Below are positions 1 to 6,432 of a stretch of DNA of 10,626 nt, piece after piece (position 1 is the first letter of the stretch; each line of letters starts with the position of its first letter). The notes beneath the pieces were generated by a model. The model searched no databases, was not told where the DNA came from, and worked only from the letters and a program-made list of their open reading frames with translations. The position numbers and the translations under genes were made by a program. The stretch comes from Pusillimonas sp. UBA6240 (GTDB lineage Bacteria; Pseudomonadota; Gammaproteobacteria; Burkholderiales; Burkholderiaceae_B): the NCBI GenBank assembly GCA_002441445.1, contig DJWC01000014.1, forward strand, positions 2,684 to 13,309, in the 5' to 3' direction.

Positions 1-1517
1 AGTTCGTGCGCGGCGACGCCGTGGCGGGCCTGCTCATCATGATCATCAATATCGTCGGCGGGCTGATCATCGGCGTGGGGCAGCACGACCTGGCCTTTGC
101 CGAGGCCGGCCGCGTTTATACCTTGCTGACCATCGGCGATGGCCTGGTGGCGCAGATTCCCGCGCTGGTGATCTCCACGGCGGCGGGCGTGGTGGTGTCG
201 CGGGTGGCGACCGACCAGGATGTCGGCCAGCAAATGGTCAGCCAGCTATTCGCCAATCCCAATGTCTTGTTCATCACAGCAGGCATCATGGCGGCAATGG
301 GGCTGATTCCCAACATGCCGCATGTGGCTTTCCTGCTGCTGGCCGCGGCGCTGGCGGGCGGCGGCTGGTTGATGCGCAAGCGGCAGCTGGCCGAGCAGGC
401 GCAGCGGGCGGACGAACCCATGCAGGCCCAGGCCGCGGTCGAGGCGGCGGCCGCCGAAGCGAGCTGGGATGATGTGTCGCTGGTCGACCCCTTGGGGCTG
501 GAAGTCGGCTACCGGCTGATATCCCTGGTGGATCACGCACAGAACGGCGAACTGCTGCATCGCATACGCAGCTTGCGCAAGAAGTTCGCCCAGGATGTCG
601 GCTTCCTTCCGCCGGTGGTCCATATCCGCGACAATCTGGAACTGAAGCCCAGCGACTACCGCATCCTGCTATCCGGCGTGGAAGTGGGGCGCGGCACGGC
701 GATGCCGGGGCAATGGCTGGCCATCGATCCGGGCGGGGTGAGCATGCCGCTGCCCGGCACCGCCACGACGGATCCCGCCTTCGGCCTGCCTGCCGTATGG
801 ATAGACGTGGCCTTGCGCGAACAGGCGCAAATCGCCGGCTATACCGTTGTCGATGCCAGCACCGTCATCGCCACGCATTTGAATCATCTGATGCATCGCT
901 ATGGCGGGCAGCTGCTGGGCCGCCAGGAGGTGCAGCAGCTGCTGGACCACATCGGCCGCGATGCGCCCAAGGTGGTGGAAGACCTGGTGCCCAAGACCAT
1001 CAGCCTGACCTTGCTGCAGAAGCTGTTGCGCGGCTTGCTGGCCGAGGAGGTCCCCATACGCGACATGCGCAGCATTGTGGAAACGCTGTCCGAGCACGCG
1101 CCGCGCCTGGCCGCGCTCAACCCGGCCGGTTCGGGCCCGGATCCGCAAGAGCTGCTGGCCCTGACTCGCGTGGCGCTGGGCCGCGCCATTACGCAGCAAT
1201 GGTTCCCGGGCGAAAACGAGTTGCGGGTCATAGGCCTGGAGCCGCGCCTGGAGCGCGTGTTGACACAGGCGCTGACCACCAGCGGCGCGCTGGAGCCTGG
1301 CCTGGCGGAAAGCGTGCTGGCCGAGGCGCAGCGCGCGGTGCAGGCCCAGGAAGCCAACGGGGATGCCACGGTGCTGGTCGTGCCGCCCATATTACGGCCA
1401 TCCCTATCCCGTTTCCTGCGCCATCATTTTCCCCAACTGGGGGTCTTGTCCAATGCCGAGATTCCCGATGAACGCATCTTGAAGATAACCGCTGTGATAG
1501 GCGGCAACGCAGCATGA
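1..1517 (+). CDS. flhA: FlhA, flagellar type III export gate protein (5'-truncated by window edge)
   Basis: FlhA forms the nonameric ring of the flagellar export gate in the inner membrane; its cytoplasmic domain docks substrate-chaperone complexes. The frame is open from base 3, and about 505 codons are visible of a family length near 700, so the N-terminal membrane part and the FHIPEP signature lie outside the window. The visible part starts with FVRGDAVAG, then hydrophobic segments around window residues 8-24, 52-66 and 88-122. A charged linker follows, and the soluble domain begins near DPLGLEVGYRLISLVD (about residues 163-178). The conserved stretch VVDASTVIATHLNHLMHRYG lies near 845-904. 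It ends at TGA 1515-1517, overlapping the flhF ATG by 4 bp, which suggests translational coupling. Identity is secure; only the start is unseen. Confidence 0.97.
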   Translation, partial: FVRGDAVAGLLIMIINIVGGLIIGVGQHDLAFAEAGRVYTLLTIGDGLVAQIPALVISTAAGVVVSRVATDQDVGQQMVSQLFANPNVLFITAGIMAAMGLIPNMPHVAFLLLAAALAGGGWLMRKRQLAEQAQRADEPMQAQAAVEAAAAEASWDDVSLVDPLGLEVGYRLISLVDHAQNGELLHRIRSLRKKFAQDVGFLPPVVHIRDNLELKPSDYRILLSGVEVGRGTAMPGQWLAIDPGGVSMPLPGTATTDPAFGLPAVWIDVALREQAQIAGYTVVDASTVIATHLNHLMHRYGGQLLGRQEVQQLLDHIGRDAPKVVEDLVPKTISLTLLQKLLRGLLAEEVPIRDMRSIVETLSEHAPRLAALNPAGSGPDPQELLALTRVALGRAITQQWFPGENELRVIGLEPRLERVLTQALTTSGALEPGLAESVLAEAQRAVQAQEANGDATVLVVPPILRPSLSRFLRHHFPQLGVLSNAEIPDERILKITAVIGGNAA

Positions 1518-3904
1518 ATATAAGTCGTTTTTTTGGCAGCACCAATCGCGAAGCCCTGCGGCAGGTCAGGTTGGCGCTGGGGCCGGATGCGCTGATCATC
1601 TCCAACAAGCGCATCAATGGCGGAGTGGAGATTCTGGCCACCGATCCGACCGCGGCGCCGGCTGCGGCGGGGGCCGGGGTATCGGCGGCCGGCGCCCCGG
1701 GATATCGCGTTGCGCCGGCCGGGTCCGCCGCGGGCCCCGGCGTCTCGCAGCAGGCTTATGCGCCGCCGCTTGCGGCCGACCCCCGCGCGGATGTCATGAG
1801 CGCTATCGGAGACATGCGCGGCGCGCTGGAAAGCCGTATCGACGAGCTGCTCTGGGGCAATCAATTGAAGCAGGCGCCGCAGGCGGCGCAGCTTTTCCAG
1901 ACCTTGCTGGGTTTCGGCTTCAGCACGGCGCTGCTGCGAGCCATGCTCAAGCGCCTGCCCGGAAACCTGTCCGCCAAGGCTGCTTTCCAGTGGGCAAGGA
2001 AGGAGCTGCAGACGCATCTGCCCGTGCTGAGCGATGAAGACGCATTCTGGGCGCCGGGCAAGGCCATTGCGCTGGTGGGGCCCACCGGCGTCGGCAAGAC
2101 GACCTCCGTCGCCAAGCTGGCCGCGCGCTGCGTGCGCCGCTCCGGACACGGTAGCCTGGTGTTGCTGACGACGGACACCTATCGCATAGGCGCCCACGAG
2201 CAGTTGAAGATCTACGGACAGATCATGCGGGTGCCGGTGCATGTGGTGCAGGACGCGGACGAATTGCGCCGCGTCATGCAAGGCATACGAGCCGATCAGA
2301 CCATATTGATCGACAATGTCGGCATCAGCCAGCGCGACCGCTACGTCGCTGAACAGGCCGCCATGCTGGCCGGCGCCGGCAGGCAGGTGGACCGGCTGCT
2401 GGTGCTGAACGCGTCCAGCCATGGCGATACGCTGGACGAAGTGGCCCGCAGCTATTTCAACGATGGCGGATCGCCGCTGGCGGGCTGCATCATTACCAAG
2501 GTGGATGAGGCTAGCCGCCTGGGCGCTGCCCTGGACACTTCCTTGCGCTATCAACTGCCCATACACTTTGTCTCCAATGGCCAGAAGGTGCCGGAGAATC
2601 TGCTGTTCCCCAATGCGGCCGAGCTGGTGGATCAGGCGCTGGCGCACAGCCATCAGTCCAGTGCGCTGTATGCGCCATCGGAGGCGGATTTCGCCGCGCT
2701 GATGGCGTTGAGTAAAGCGCCTCAGGACGATAGCCGCGCCGCTGTGGCGGAAAGCCGCCGCAAGCGTTTGCTGCCGGGGCTGCTGTCGATGGCGGGCGAG
2801 GGCGGCTCGGCGCTGTCCATGGAGGACTTGCAGGCGGCCTGCGTCCAGGTGGATGACAGTCCCTCGGTATCGGAAGCCTATGATTTGTGGCGCAGCCATG
2901 CGGCGGGCAAGTCCGCCGCAACGCCGGTGTCGGGCGCCATCCGGAATATGCTGCGCGGCGCCCAGGCCTATGTGGCCGAGCGCGGCGGCGGCTATTTGCT
3001 GGCCGTGCACGATCAGGTCGCCATACAGTCGCCGACGGGCCAGCCTGGCCAGCTGCGGGCGACGTTGGCGCTGGGGAGCGCGGGTCAGGCCTTGACCACG
3101 CTCATGCAGCAGTTGAGCCTTGCCGATGGCTGGTTTTCTTCCTGCGGCGCGGCGGCGCAGGCGGCGCCGGCCGCCGCCGACGCCCTGCATCATCAGGTAT
3201 GGTGGCTGGTGGACCAATTCGGCAAGTCGCCGGTGGTTCATTTGTTCGAAGGCGGTTCGCAGGCGCTGTGGCGCCGGTTGAATGAACTCGATGCCACGTG
3301 GCTGACGCAGGTATCGGCCGGCACGCGTATCGAGCATGAGGGCTGCGCCACGACGGTGGGCGCGGTGGCCAAGACCTTGATGCATCGGCCGGTTGTCGAT
3401 TCGGCGCAGTTGCCGGATGTGGGCCGGATGGCTGGCCTGCCGGCGTCCGAGGTCGTTTTATGGGCGGACGGCGCGCGTGTCGAAGTGCAAGCGCGCCAGC
3501 AGCCGGCGCTGCCTTTGATGCTGGTTTCGGTGCGCGTGCTGAGCCGGCGGGACGGGGCGACGCTCAAGGTGTTGCATGGCTTGGCCAATGCGGCGGAAAC
3601 GGGGATAAGCGCCGAAAGCCTGGCTGCGTGGCTGGTGCTGCGGGCGGAAGCAAAGCAGGCTATGCGCTACGCGTCCCGCTTCTGGCAGTTGCTGTCGCAG
3701 CGGGGCGACGAGGACGCGGCGCTGACGCGGGCGTTGACGGCGGTCCAGGCCGGCATGGCGGCCTGGCGGCTGAAGCAGCACCCCGATGCGGAATTGGCCC
3801 GCACAGTCGCCGGCAACCTGGTAGGCAAACCCGGCCTGCCCGTCGCGTCAGTGCCTGCGGGGGTGCTGAAGCTATTTGCGTTGAAGGAAATGGTGGAGGC
3901 CTGA
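1514..3904 (+). CDS. flhF: FlhF, SRP-family flagellar GTPase with a long C-terminal extension
   Basis: FlhF is an SRP/FtsY-type GTPase that directs where flagella are built or supports early basal-body assembly at the membrane. The N-terminus (MNISRFFGSTNREALRQV) is typical, followed by an Ala/Pro-rich linker (about 45-80) and the NG domain. Visible GTPase elements are the P-loop GPTGVGKT at 189-196, TTDTYR at 219-224, a G3-like D-N-V-G at 267-270 (family usually D-T-x-G), TKVDE at 328-332, and SNGQKVPENL shortly after. Known FlhF proteins normally end soon after this point. This one runs on to residue 796, adding about 415 residues with alternating hydrophobic and helical stretches but no motif I recognise. 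The ATG overlaps the flhA stop. No flhG follows. Family identity is secure; the role of the extension is unknown. Confidence 0.95.
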   Translation: MNISRFFGSTNREALRQVRLALGPDALIISNKRINGGVEILATDPTAAPAAAGAGVSAAGAPGYRVAPAGSAAGPGVSQQAYAPPLAADPRADVMSAIGDMRGALESRIDELLWGNQLKQAPQAAQLFQTLLGFGFSTALLRAMLKRLPGNLSAKAAFQWARKELQTHLPVLSDEDAFWAPGKAIALVGPTGVGKTTSVAKLAARCVRRSGHGSLVLLTTDTYRIGAHEQLKIYGQIMRVPVHVVQDADELRRVMQGIRADQTILIDNVGISQRDRYVAEQAAMLAGAGRQVDRLLVLNASSHGDTLDEVARSYFNDGGSPLAGCIITKVDEASRLGAALDTSLRYQLPIHFVSNGQKVPENLLFPNAAELVDQALAHSHQSSALYAPSEADFAALMALSKAPQDDSRAAVAESRRKRLLPGLLSMAGEGGSALSMEDLQAACVQVDDSPSVSEAYDLWRSHAAGKSAATPVSGAIRNMLRGAQAYVAERGGGYLLAVHDQVAIQSPTGQPGQLRATLALGSAGQALTTLMQQLSLADGWFSSCGAAAQAAPAAADALHHQVWWLVDQFGKSPVVHLFEGGSQALWRRLNELDATWLTQVSAGTRIEHEGCATTVGAVAKTLMHRPVVDSAQLPDVGRMAGLPASEVVLWADGARVEVQARQQPALPLMLVSVRVLSRRDGATLKVLHGLANAAETGISAESLAAWLVLRAEAKQAMRYASRFWQLLSQRGDEDAALTRALTAVQAGMAAWRLKQHPDAELARTVAGNLVGKPGLPVASVPAGVLKLFALKEMVEA

Positions 3905-3917
3905 GGTAATTCTCTTG

Positions 3918-4080
3918 GCACGTGCTTGGCGACCGTGGTGCTGCTCATTCTTCCGATGCTTGGCCAGCGGCCGTGGCGCTGTTCGCTCTTTCGAAGCGTG
4001 GCCAGAGATTGTGTGCCGTTCATTCTTCCGACGCGTGGTCAGCGGCTGTGGCGCTGTTTGCTTTTCTGACGCGTGCCGGG
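3918..4080. repeat. Imperfect 37/38-bp tandem repeat, four units plus a partial, 75-bp higher-order period
   Basis: Just after flhF there are four related units beginning about 3921, 3955, 3993 and 4030, with a partial fifth from 4068. Each unit has a core like GCGTGGCCAGCGG, then GTGGCGCTGTT, then a pyrimidine-rich end. Units ending 3954 and 4029 close with CATTCTTCC, and units ending 3992 and 4067 close with CTCTTTC or CTTTTCT. Dimers therefore repeat every 75 bp (CATTCTTCCGA at 3946 and 4021). The 75-bp period keeps a reading frame, and in one frame the two dimers give similar peptides (HSSDAW...AAVALFA). No credible start signal precedes it and the frame then runs into the palindromic block, so I call it a repeat and not a gene. 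Confidence 0.75.
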
Positions 4081-4231
4081 CGGCGAAGACCGGACTTGCT
4101 CCTCGTGGCTGGTTCGGCGCCCCGCGCGCCGAACCCGCGTCGCCTTGTTCGTCCGGCCGTTCGGCCTCCCTTCACGATCGGCTCGCTACCGCCCCGAACG
4201 TCGCCGCGCCCGGCCTTCGCCGCCCGTCCCG
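4072..4231. repeat. Palindromic intergenic block with 22-bp inverted arms and an internal perfect hairpin
   Basis: The outer arms 4072-4093 and 4210-4231 are inverted copies matching at 19 of 22 positions, with an unbroken 11-bp core (GGGCGGCGAAG at 4078-4088 and its complement at 4215-4225). Inside is a perfect 10-bp inverted repeat around a 5-base centre at 4111-4135 (GGTTCGGCGC arm), and a short GGCCG/CGGCC pair at 4155-4166. No run of T follows, so it does not look like a simple terminator. Size and architecture fit a dispersed intergenic palindromic element, possibly of REP or MITE type. That class is inference, since only one copy is visible. It abuts the 37/38-bp tandem repeat, and the two may form one element. 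Confidence 0.6.
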
Positions 4232-4379
4232 CTGCGTTGTTTCGTGTTAGTGGCGTCGCCAGGGCGGTTTGAGTGCTTGGCCTTTTTCTGAGGTGGTTGG
4301 CGTTGTTGAAAGAGCCCTTGCGCCGCCCCGGCTCCGCGCCCCAGCGGCGCGGGCCGTGGCATTCGGGGTGATTGCAGCG
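4232..4379. other. Non-coding stretch between the palindromic block and the antitoxin remnant
   Basis: I see no gene here. The only structure is a 7-bp inverted pair, GCGCCGC at 4320-4326 and GCGGCGC at 4344-4350, with a 17-base loop and no T-tract on either side. It could weakly stop leftward transcription from the remnant above or simply be GC-rich chance. Confidence 0.4.
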
Positions 4380-4532
4380 TCAGGCTTTGGGTTGTGAGGC
4401 CATCGGAAAAACGACTTGCGCTTGGCGGGCTTTCATTTGCTGCACAGCTTCGAGCAATTCTGCAGCGAGATCGCGGTTTGCTTCGTAAGCTGCAAGCTCT
4501 TTGTCAGTGAGGGGTTTATTTTTCGGAGGCAC
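4380..4532 (-). pseudogene. 50-codon gene resembling the N-terminal part of an HTH antitoxin (truncated)
   Basis: On the minus strand, GTG at 4532-4530 opens a 50-codon frame ending in TGA at 4382-4380. A strong Shine-Dalgarno AAAGGAG lies upstream with 7 bases between GGAG and GTG, better than several flagellar genes nearby. The peptide begins MPPKNKPLTDKELAAYEA and continues with RDLAAELLEAVQQMKA at about residues 20-35. This layout (Lys-rich start, an L-T-D-x-E-L-x-A-Y-E segment, then E-L-L-E-A-V-x-x-M-K-A) is what I recall from the start of XRE/HigA-like antitoxins, which normally continue into a helix-turn-helix. Here the similarity stops near residue 41 and the frame ends nine residues later, so the DNA-binding part is gone. 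Codons (AAA for Lys, GCT/GCA for Ala) differ from the GCG/GCC-rich neighbours, hinting at transfer. It may be a remnant or a short expressed protein; family assignment is moderate. Confidence 0.5.
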
Positions 4533-4680
4533 GGCGATTCTCCTTTAATCTGGCGCCAGTGATGTTATCAGCCTTGGCCTTTTCGTGCAGCGTCGCCAAC
4601 ACAGCTTCAGATATACAAGTGCAATAGATTATGCGAGCGCCTGTTGATTTGCCGGGGCGGAATGGCGTCTGTATATGGGC
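4516..4680 (-). pseudogene. C-terminal remnant of a RelE/ParE-like toxin upstream of the antitoxin remnant
   Basis: An open minus-strand frame without a start codon runs from just after an in-frame TAG (complement of 4681-4683) to TAA at 4518-4516. Its last codons overlap the GTG of the 50-codon gene by 17 bases, as toxin and antitoxin genes often do. The 54 residues include RPGKSTGARIIYC near the start and LHEKAKADNIT near the middle. These recall the GKSGGARVIY and KNEKANLS motifs of RelE/ParE-superfamily toxins that are encoded just before an HTH antitoxin. The N-terminal half of such a toxin is missing, so the copy should be dead. The match is from memory of the family, and the central strand region is poorly kept. 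Confidence 0.38.
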
Positions 4681-4697
4681 CTACTGTTGTTCAACGC

Positions 4698-4711
4698 TCA
4701 GCTATAGCTGA
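4698..4711. repeat. Perfect 14-bp palindrome
   Basis: TCAGCTATAGCTGA is its own reverse complement with no spacer. It lies 37 bp past the flgN stop and just before the toxin remnant, on the side where a toxin-antitoxin promoter/operator would sit. It could be a leftover operator, a boundary scar or chance. Confidence 0.35.
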
Positions 4712-4748
4712 TCCGTCTTGGAAGAAGACATCACCTGGCAGGATAGGT

Positions 4749-5228
4749 TCACCCCGCCCGTATGGCTCTTTTCTGTCCCGCAGCGCCGACGGGCTTGCTG
4801 CGGCCGCTGGCGTCGTAGAGGTCGCCGATTCCGGCCATTGCCTTCAAGGCGGCCATGGCTTGCTGGTTGTGGGCGAGGAAGGTGTCGATCATGACGCCGT
4901 TCGCCGCGTTCAGCTCGCTTGCCTGCTGCGCTTTGCTATACAGCTCGCCCCAGACGGCTTGCAGCGCAGGGTGTTTGCGGGCGGCTGCGTCCAGACCGGC
5001 TTTGTCGGCGCTGTAGCCCAGGGACGCCAGCAGTTTGCCGCGTTCTGCGCCGATGGCCGCCAGCTTGTCGGCGCAGAGATTCTTGCTTGCGGTGCTGTCG
5101 CTCAGCGCCGCGCCGTTGCCGAGGTCCATCAGGGCGGCTTCCTCGGCCTTCAGCACGCCGATGAATTCCCGCACTAAATCCAGTTCCCGTTGCATGCAGG
5201 AAAGCAGGCGGGCGAGGGAGGTGTCCAT
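4749..5228 (-). CDS. flgN: FlgN, export chaperone for hook-filament junction proteins
   Basis: FlgN is a small cytoplasmic helical chaperone that binds FlgK and FlgL and delivers them to the export gate. The 159-residue product fits the family in length (about 140-160). It is almost wholly helical, with an N-terminal helix carrying L, M and E residues (LARLLSCMQRELDLVREFIG) and the characteristic end GDLYDASGRSKP at 135-146. It is the last gene of the leftward flgA-flgM-flgN set, 44 bp after flgM, which is the standard neighbourhood. The ATG at 5228-5226 has no good Shine-Dalgarno close by (GGAAGA is about 12 bases away), so translation may depend partly on flgM. Identity rests on length, helical character and position. 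Confidence 0.9.
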   Translation of the reverse strand: MDTSLARLLSCMQRELDLVREFIGVLKAEEAALMDLGNGAALSDSTASKNLCADKLAAIGAERGKLLASLGYSADKAGLDAAARKHPALQAVWGELYSKAQQASELNAANGVMIDTFLAHNQQAMAALKAMAGIGDLYDASGRSKPVGAAGQKRAIRAG

Positions 5229-5272
5229 GTGTTCAGAGTCTTCCAGCGCTGGGCCTGGCGTTGCAACCGCGT

Positions 5273-5566
5273 TTACTTCAATAAATCGCGTACGCTGGCG
5301 AGCAGGCCGTCGGCGATGCGGCTGGGGTCTATCTTGAGTTGGCCGGAGGCCAGGGCGTCGCGCAGTTCCTGTACGCGCACCGTGTTGATGTCGTTGGCGG
5401 AGTCGCCAAGGCTGGACAGGTGGCGGGCGGCGGCGCTGAGGTCGACGGCGCTTTTGCCGGAGGTCGCTGTACTGGAGCTTGCCCCGGCGCTCTGCAGGCT
5501 GTCGCCGCGCGCGCCTGCCAAGGGGCTGGCTGCCGGGCTTTTGAACGAGGGCGAAGTGATTTTCAA
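5273..5566 (-). CDS. flgM: FlgM, anti-sigma-28 factor (TTG start)
   Basis: FlgM binds sigma-28 (FliA) and holds back late flagellar genes until the hook is complete, then is exported through the finished hook. The 97-residue product has the usual size and layout: a polar, Ser/Ala-rich, disordered N-terminal half (about 1-40), then the sigma-binding half from VDLSAAARHLSSL, including IDPSRIADGLLASVRDLL at the end. No ATG exists in position. TTG at 5566-5564 gives MKITSPSF, a normal FlgM start, with GGAG six bases upstream, so I take TTG as the true start. A sigma-28 promoter lies upstream (see 5615-5641). Transcribed with flgN downstream. Confidence 0.93.
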   Translation of the reverse strand: MKITSPSFKSPAASPLAGARGDSLQSAGASSSTATSGKSAVDLSAAARHLSSLGDSANDINTVRVQELRDALASGQLKIDPSRIADGLLASVRDLLK

Positions 5567-5614
5567 AACGATCTCCGAATACTGGCGATTAGTTTACTGC
5601 GTCTGCTGTGCTGC

Positions 5615-5641
5615 TTTACGGTCGAATACGGGGAAACTTTA
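5615..5641 (-). promoter_or_regulatory. Sigma-28 (FliA) promoter for flgMN
   Basis: Read on the minus strand, TAAAGTTT (complement of 5634-5641) is followed by exactly 11 bases and then ACCGTAAA (complement of 5615-5622). The enteric sigma-28 consensus is TAAAGTTT, N11, GCCGATAA: the -35 is perfect, the spacing is perfect and the -10 matches at 5 of 8. It lies about 48 bases before the flgM TTG, in the 121-bp flgA-flgM gap. A late flgMN promoter in addition to flgA read-through is known in Salmonella. Confidence 0.75.
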
Positions 5642-5687
5642 GTCTCATTACGGGGTTTTGACTACGGTCCAAGGGTTATCCGCTCGC

Positions 5688-6401
5688 CTACAGCGCCACT
5701 TGCACGGTATTGGCGTCCAGTACCGTGCCGGTGACGATCTGCCCCGAACTGGATCGCACCTGGATCTGCGCGCCGGGCGGGCCGCCCTGCAAAGCCTGGC
5801 CTTCGCCGGTGGCGACAAAGCCCGGGCCGCGCGCCTGGGTGCGTACCGACTGGCCGCGCTGTATGGAGTTGGGGTCGCGCAGAGCGGTGGATTTTACCGG
5901 GCCGCCGGCCGGGATGCGCTGGGCCGCGATATAGCCCACCGCCTGGCTAGGGTCGAAAACAATGCCGTTGGACAGGCGCAATATGTCGCCCTCGCGCGCG
6001 CTCAAGTCGTCCAGCGAGACGGTGTCGCCGGCGGCGATATTGCGGTTGGCCACGTAGTAATGGCCCTGAATGCTGAGATTGACTTGCACATAAGTCGTCC
6101 AGCTCGAGGGCGCCATGCAGCGCACGCCGACCGTCATGCGCGAGCGCAGGCGCTGGCCGCTGGGCAGAAAGGGCTGTAGCTGTTCGCAGGGCAGCTGGCG
6201 GGTGATGCGGGGCGCTTCGACCGAAATCTCCGCGGCGCCGGGGTAGCTGCTGGCCTGGCCGCGCAGAAACGTTTCGACCTCGGCCGCCACCAGCGCTGCA
6301 TCCTGGACCGCCTGCTCGGGCAAGGCGGCGTATGACGCGGGCGCGCCCGCGACCAGCATGCCGGCCAAGGCCAAAGCGAACAAATAGGGTGATCTGAACA
6401 T
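5688..6401 (-). CDS. flgA: FlgA, periplasmic chaperone for P-ring assembly
   Basis: FlgA is a periplasmic chaperone needed for FlgI to form the P ring around the rod. The 237-residue product begins with a Sec signal peptide (hydrophobic core about 6-20, likely cut after SYA at residue 25). Two cysteines, C72 (LPCEQL) and C95 (GVRCMAP), match the paired cysteines of the N-terminal FlgA region. A SAF domain follows from about 115 to 175 (VANRNIAAGDTVSLDDLSA), and the C-terminal beta region (GPPGAQIQVRSSSGQIVTG, about 207-225) is typical. The ATG at 6401-6399 has no clear Shine-Dalgarno, but the signal peptide starts right there, so the start fits. It is divergent from flgB and first in the leftward flgA-flgM-flgN set. 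Confidence 0.95.
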   Translation of the reverse strand: MFRSPYLFALALAGMLVAGAPASYAALPEQAVQDAALVAAEVETFLRGQASSYPGAAEISVEAPRITRQLPCEQLQPFLPSGQRLRSRMTVGVRCMAPSSWTTYVQVNLSIQGHYYVANRNIAAGDTVSLDDLSAREGDILRLSNGIVFDPSQAVGYIAAQRIPAGGPVKSTALRDPNSIQRGQSVRTQARGPGFVATGEGQALQGGPPGAQIQVRSSSGQIVTGTVLDANTVQVAL

Positions 6402-6432
6402 GCGCCCATTTTATAGAAGGGGGGCGGCACGC

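Noticed and set aside
1424..3385. 653-codon open frame antisense to flhA/flhF
   Set aside because: It mirrors the codon pattern of flhF on the other strand, is rich in His/Arg/Gln as GC-rich shadow frames are, and resembles no known protein.
3916..3930. Sigma-54-like promoter TGGCACG-N4-TGGC
   Set aside because: The -24/-12 spacing fits, but it lies at the start of the tandem repeat with no gene downstream in that direction and a T missing from the -12 element.
3922..4272. Rightward 116-codon frame across the tandem repeat and palindromic block
   Set aside because: It lacks a Shine-Dalgarno, reads through palindromic DNA into an Arg/Pro-rich tail, and its repeated peptide follows from the 75-bp DNA period. 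Third-position differences are noted in the findings.
4644..5177. 177-codon rightward frame opposite flgN
   Set aside because: It is the reverse shadow of flgN, and its N-terminal part lies in the remnant region.
5243..5252. Palindrome CCAGCGCTGG between flgM and flgN
   Set aside because: Ten symmetric bases without a loop are common in GC-rich DNA and nothing else supports a function.
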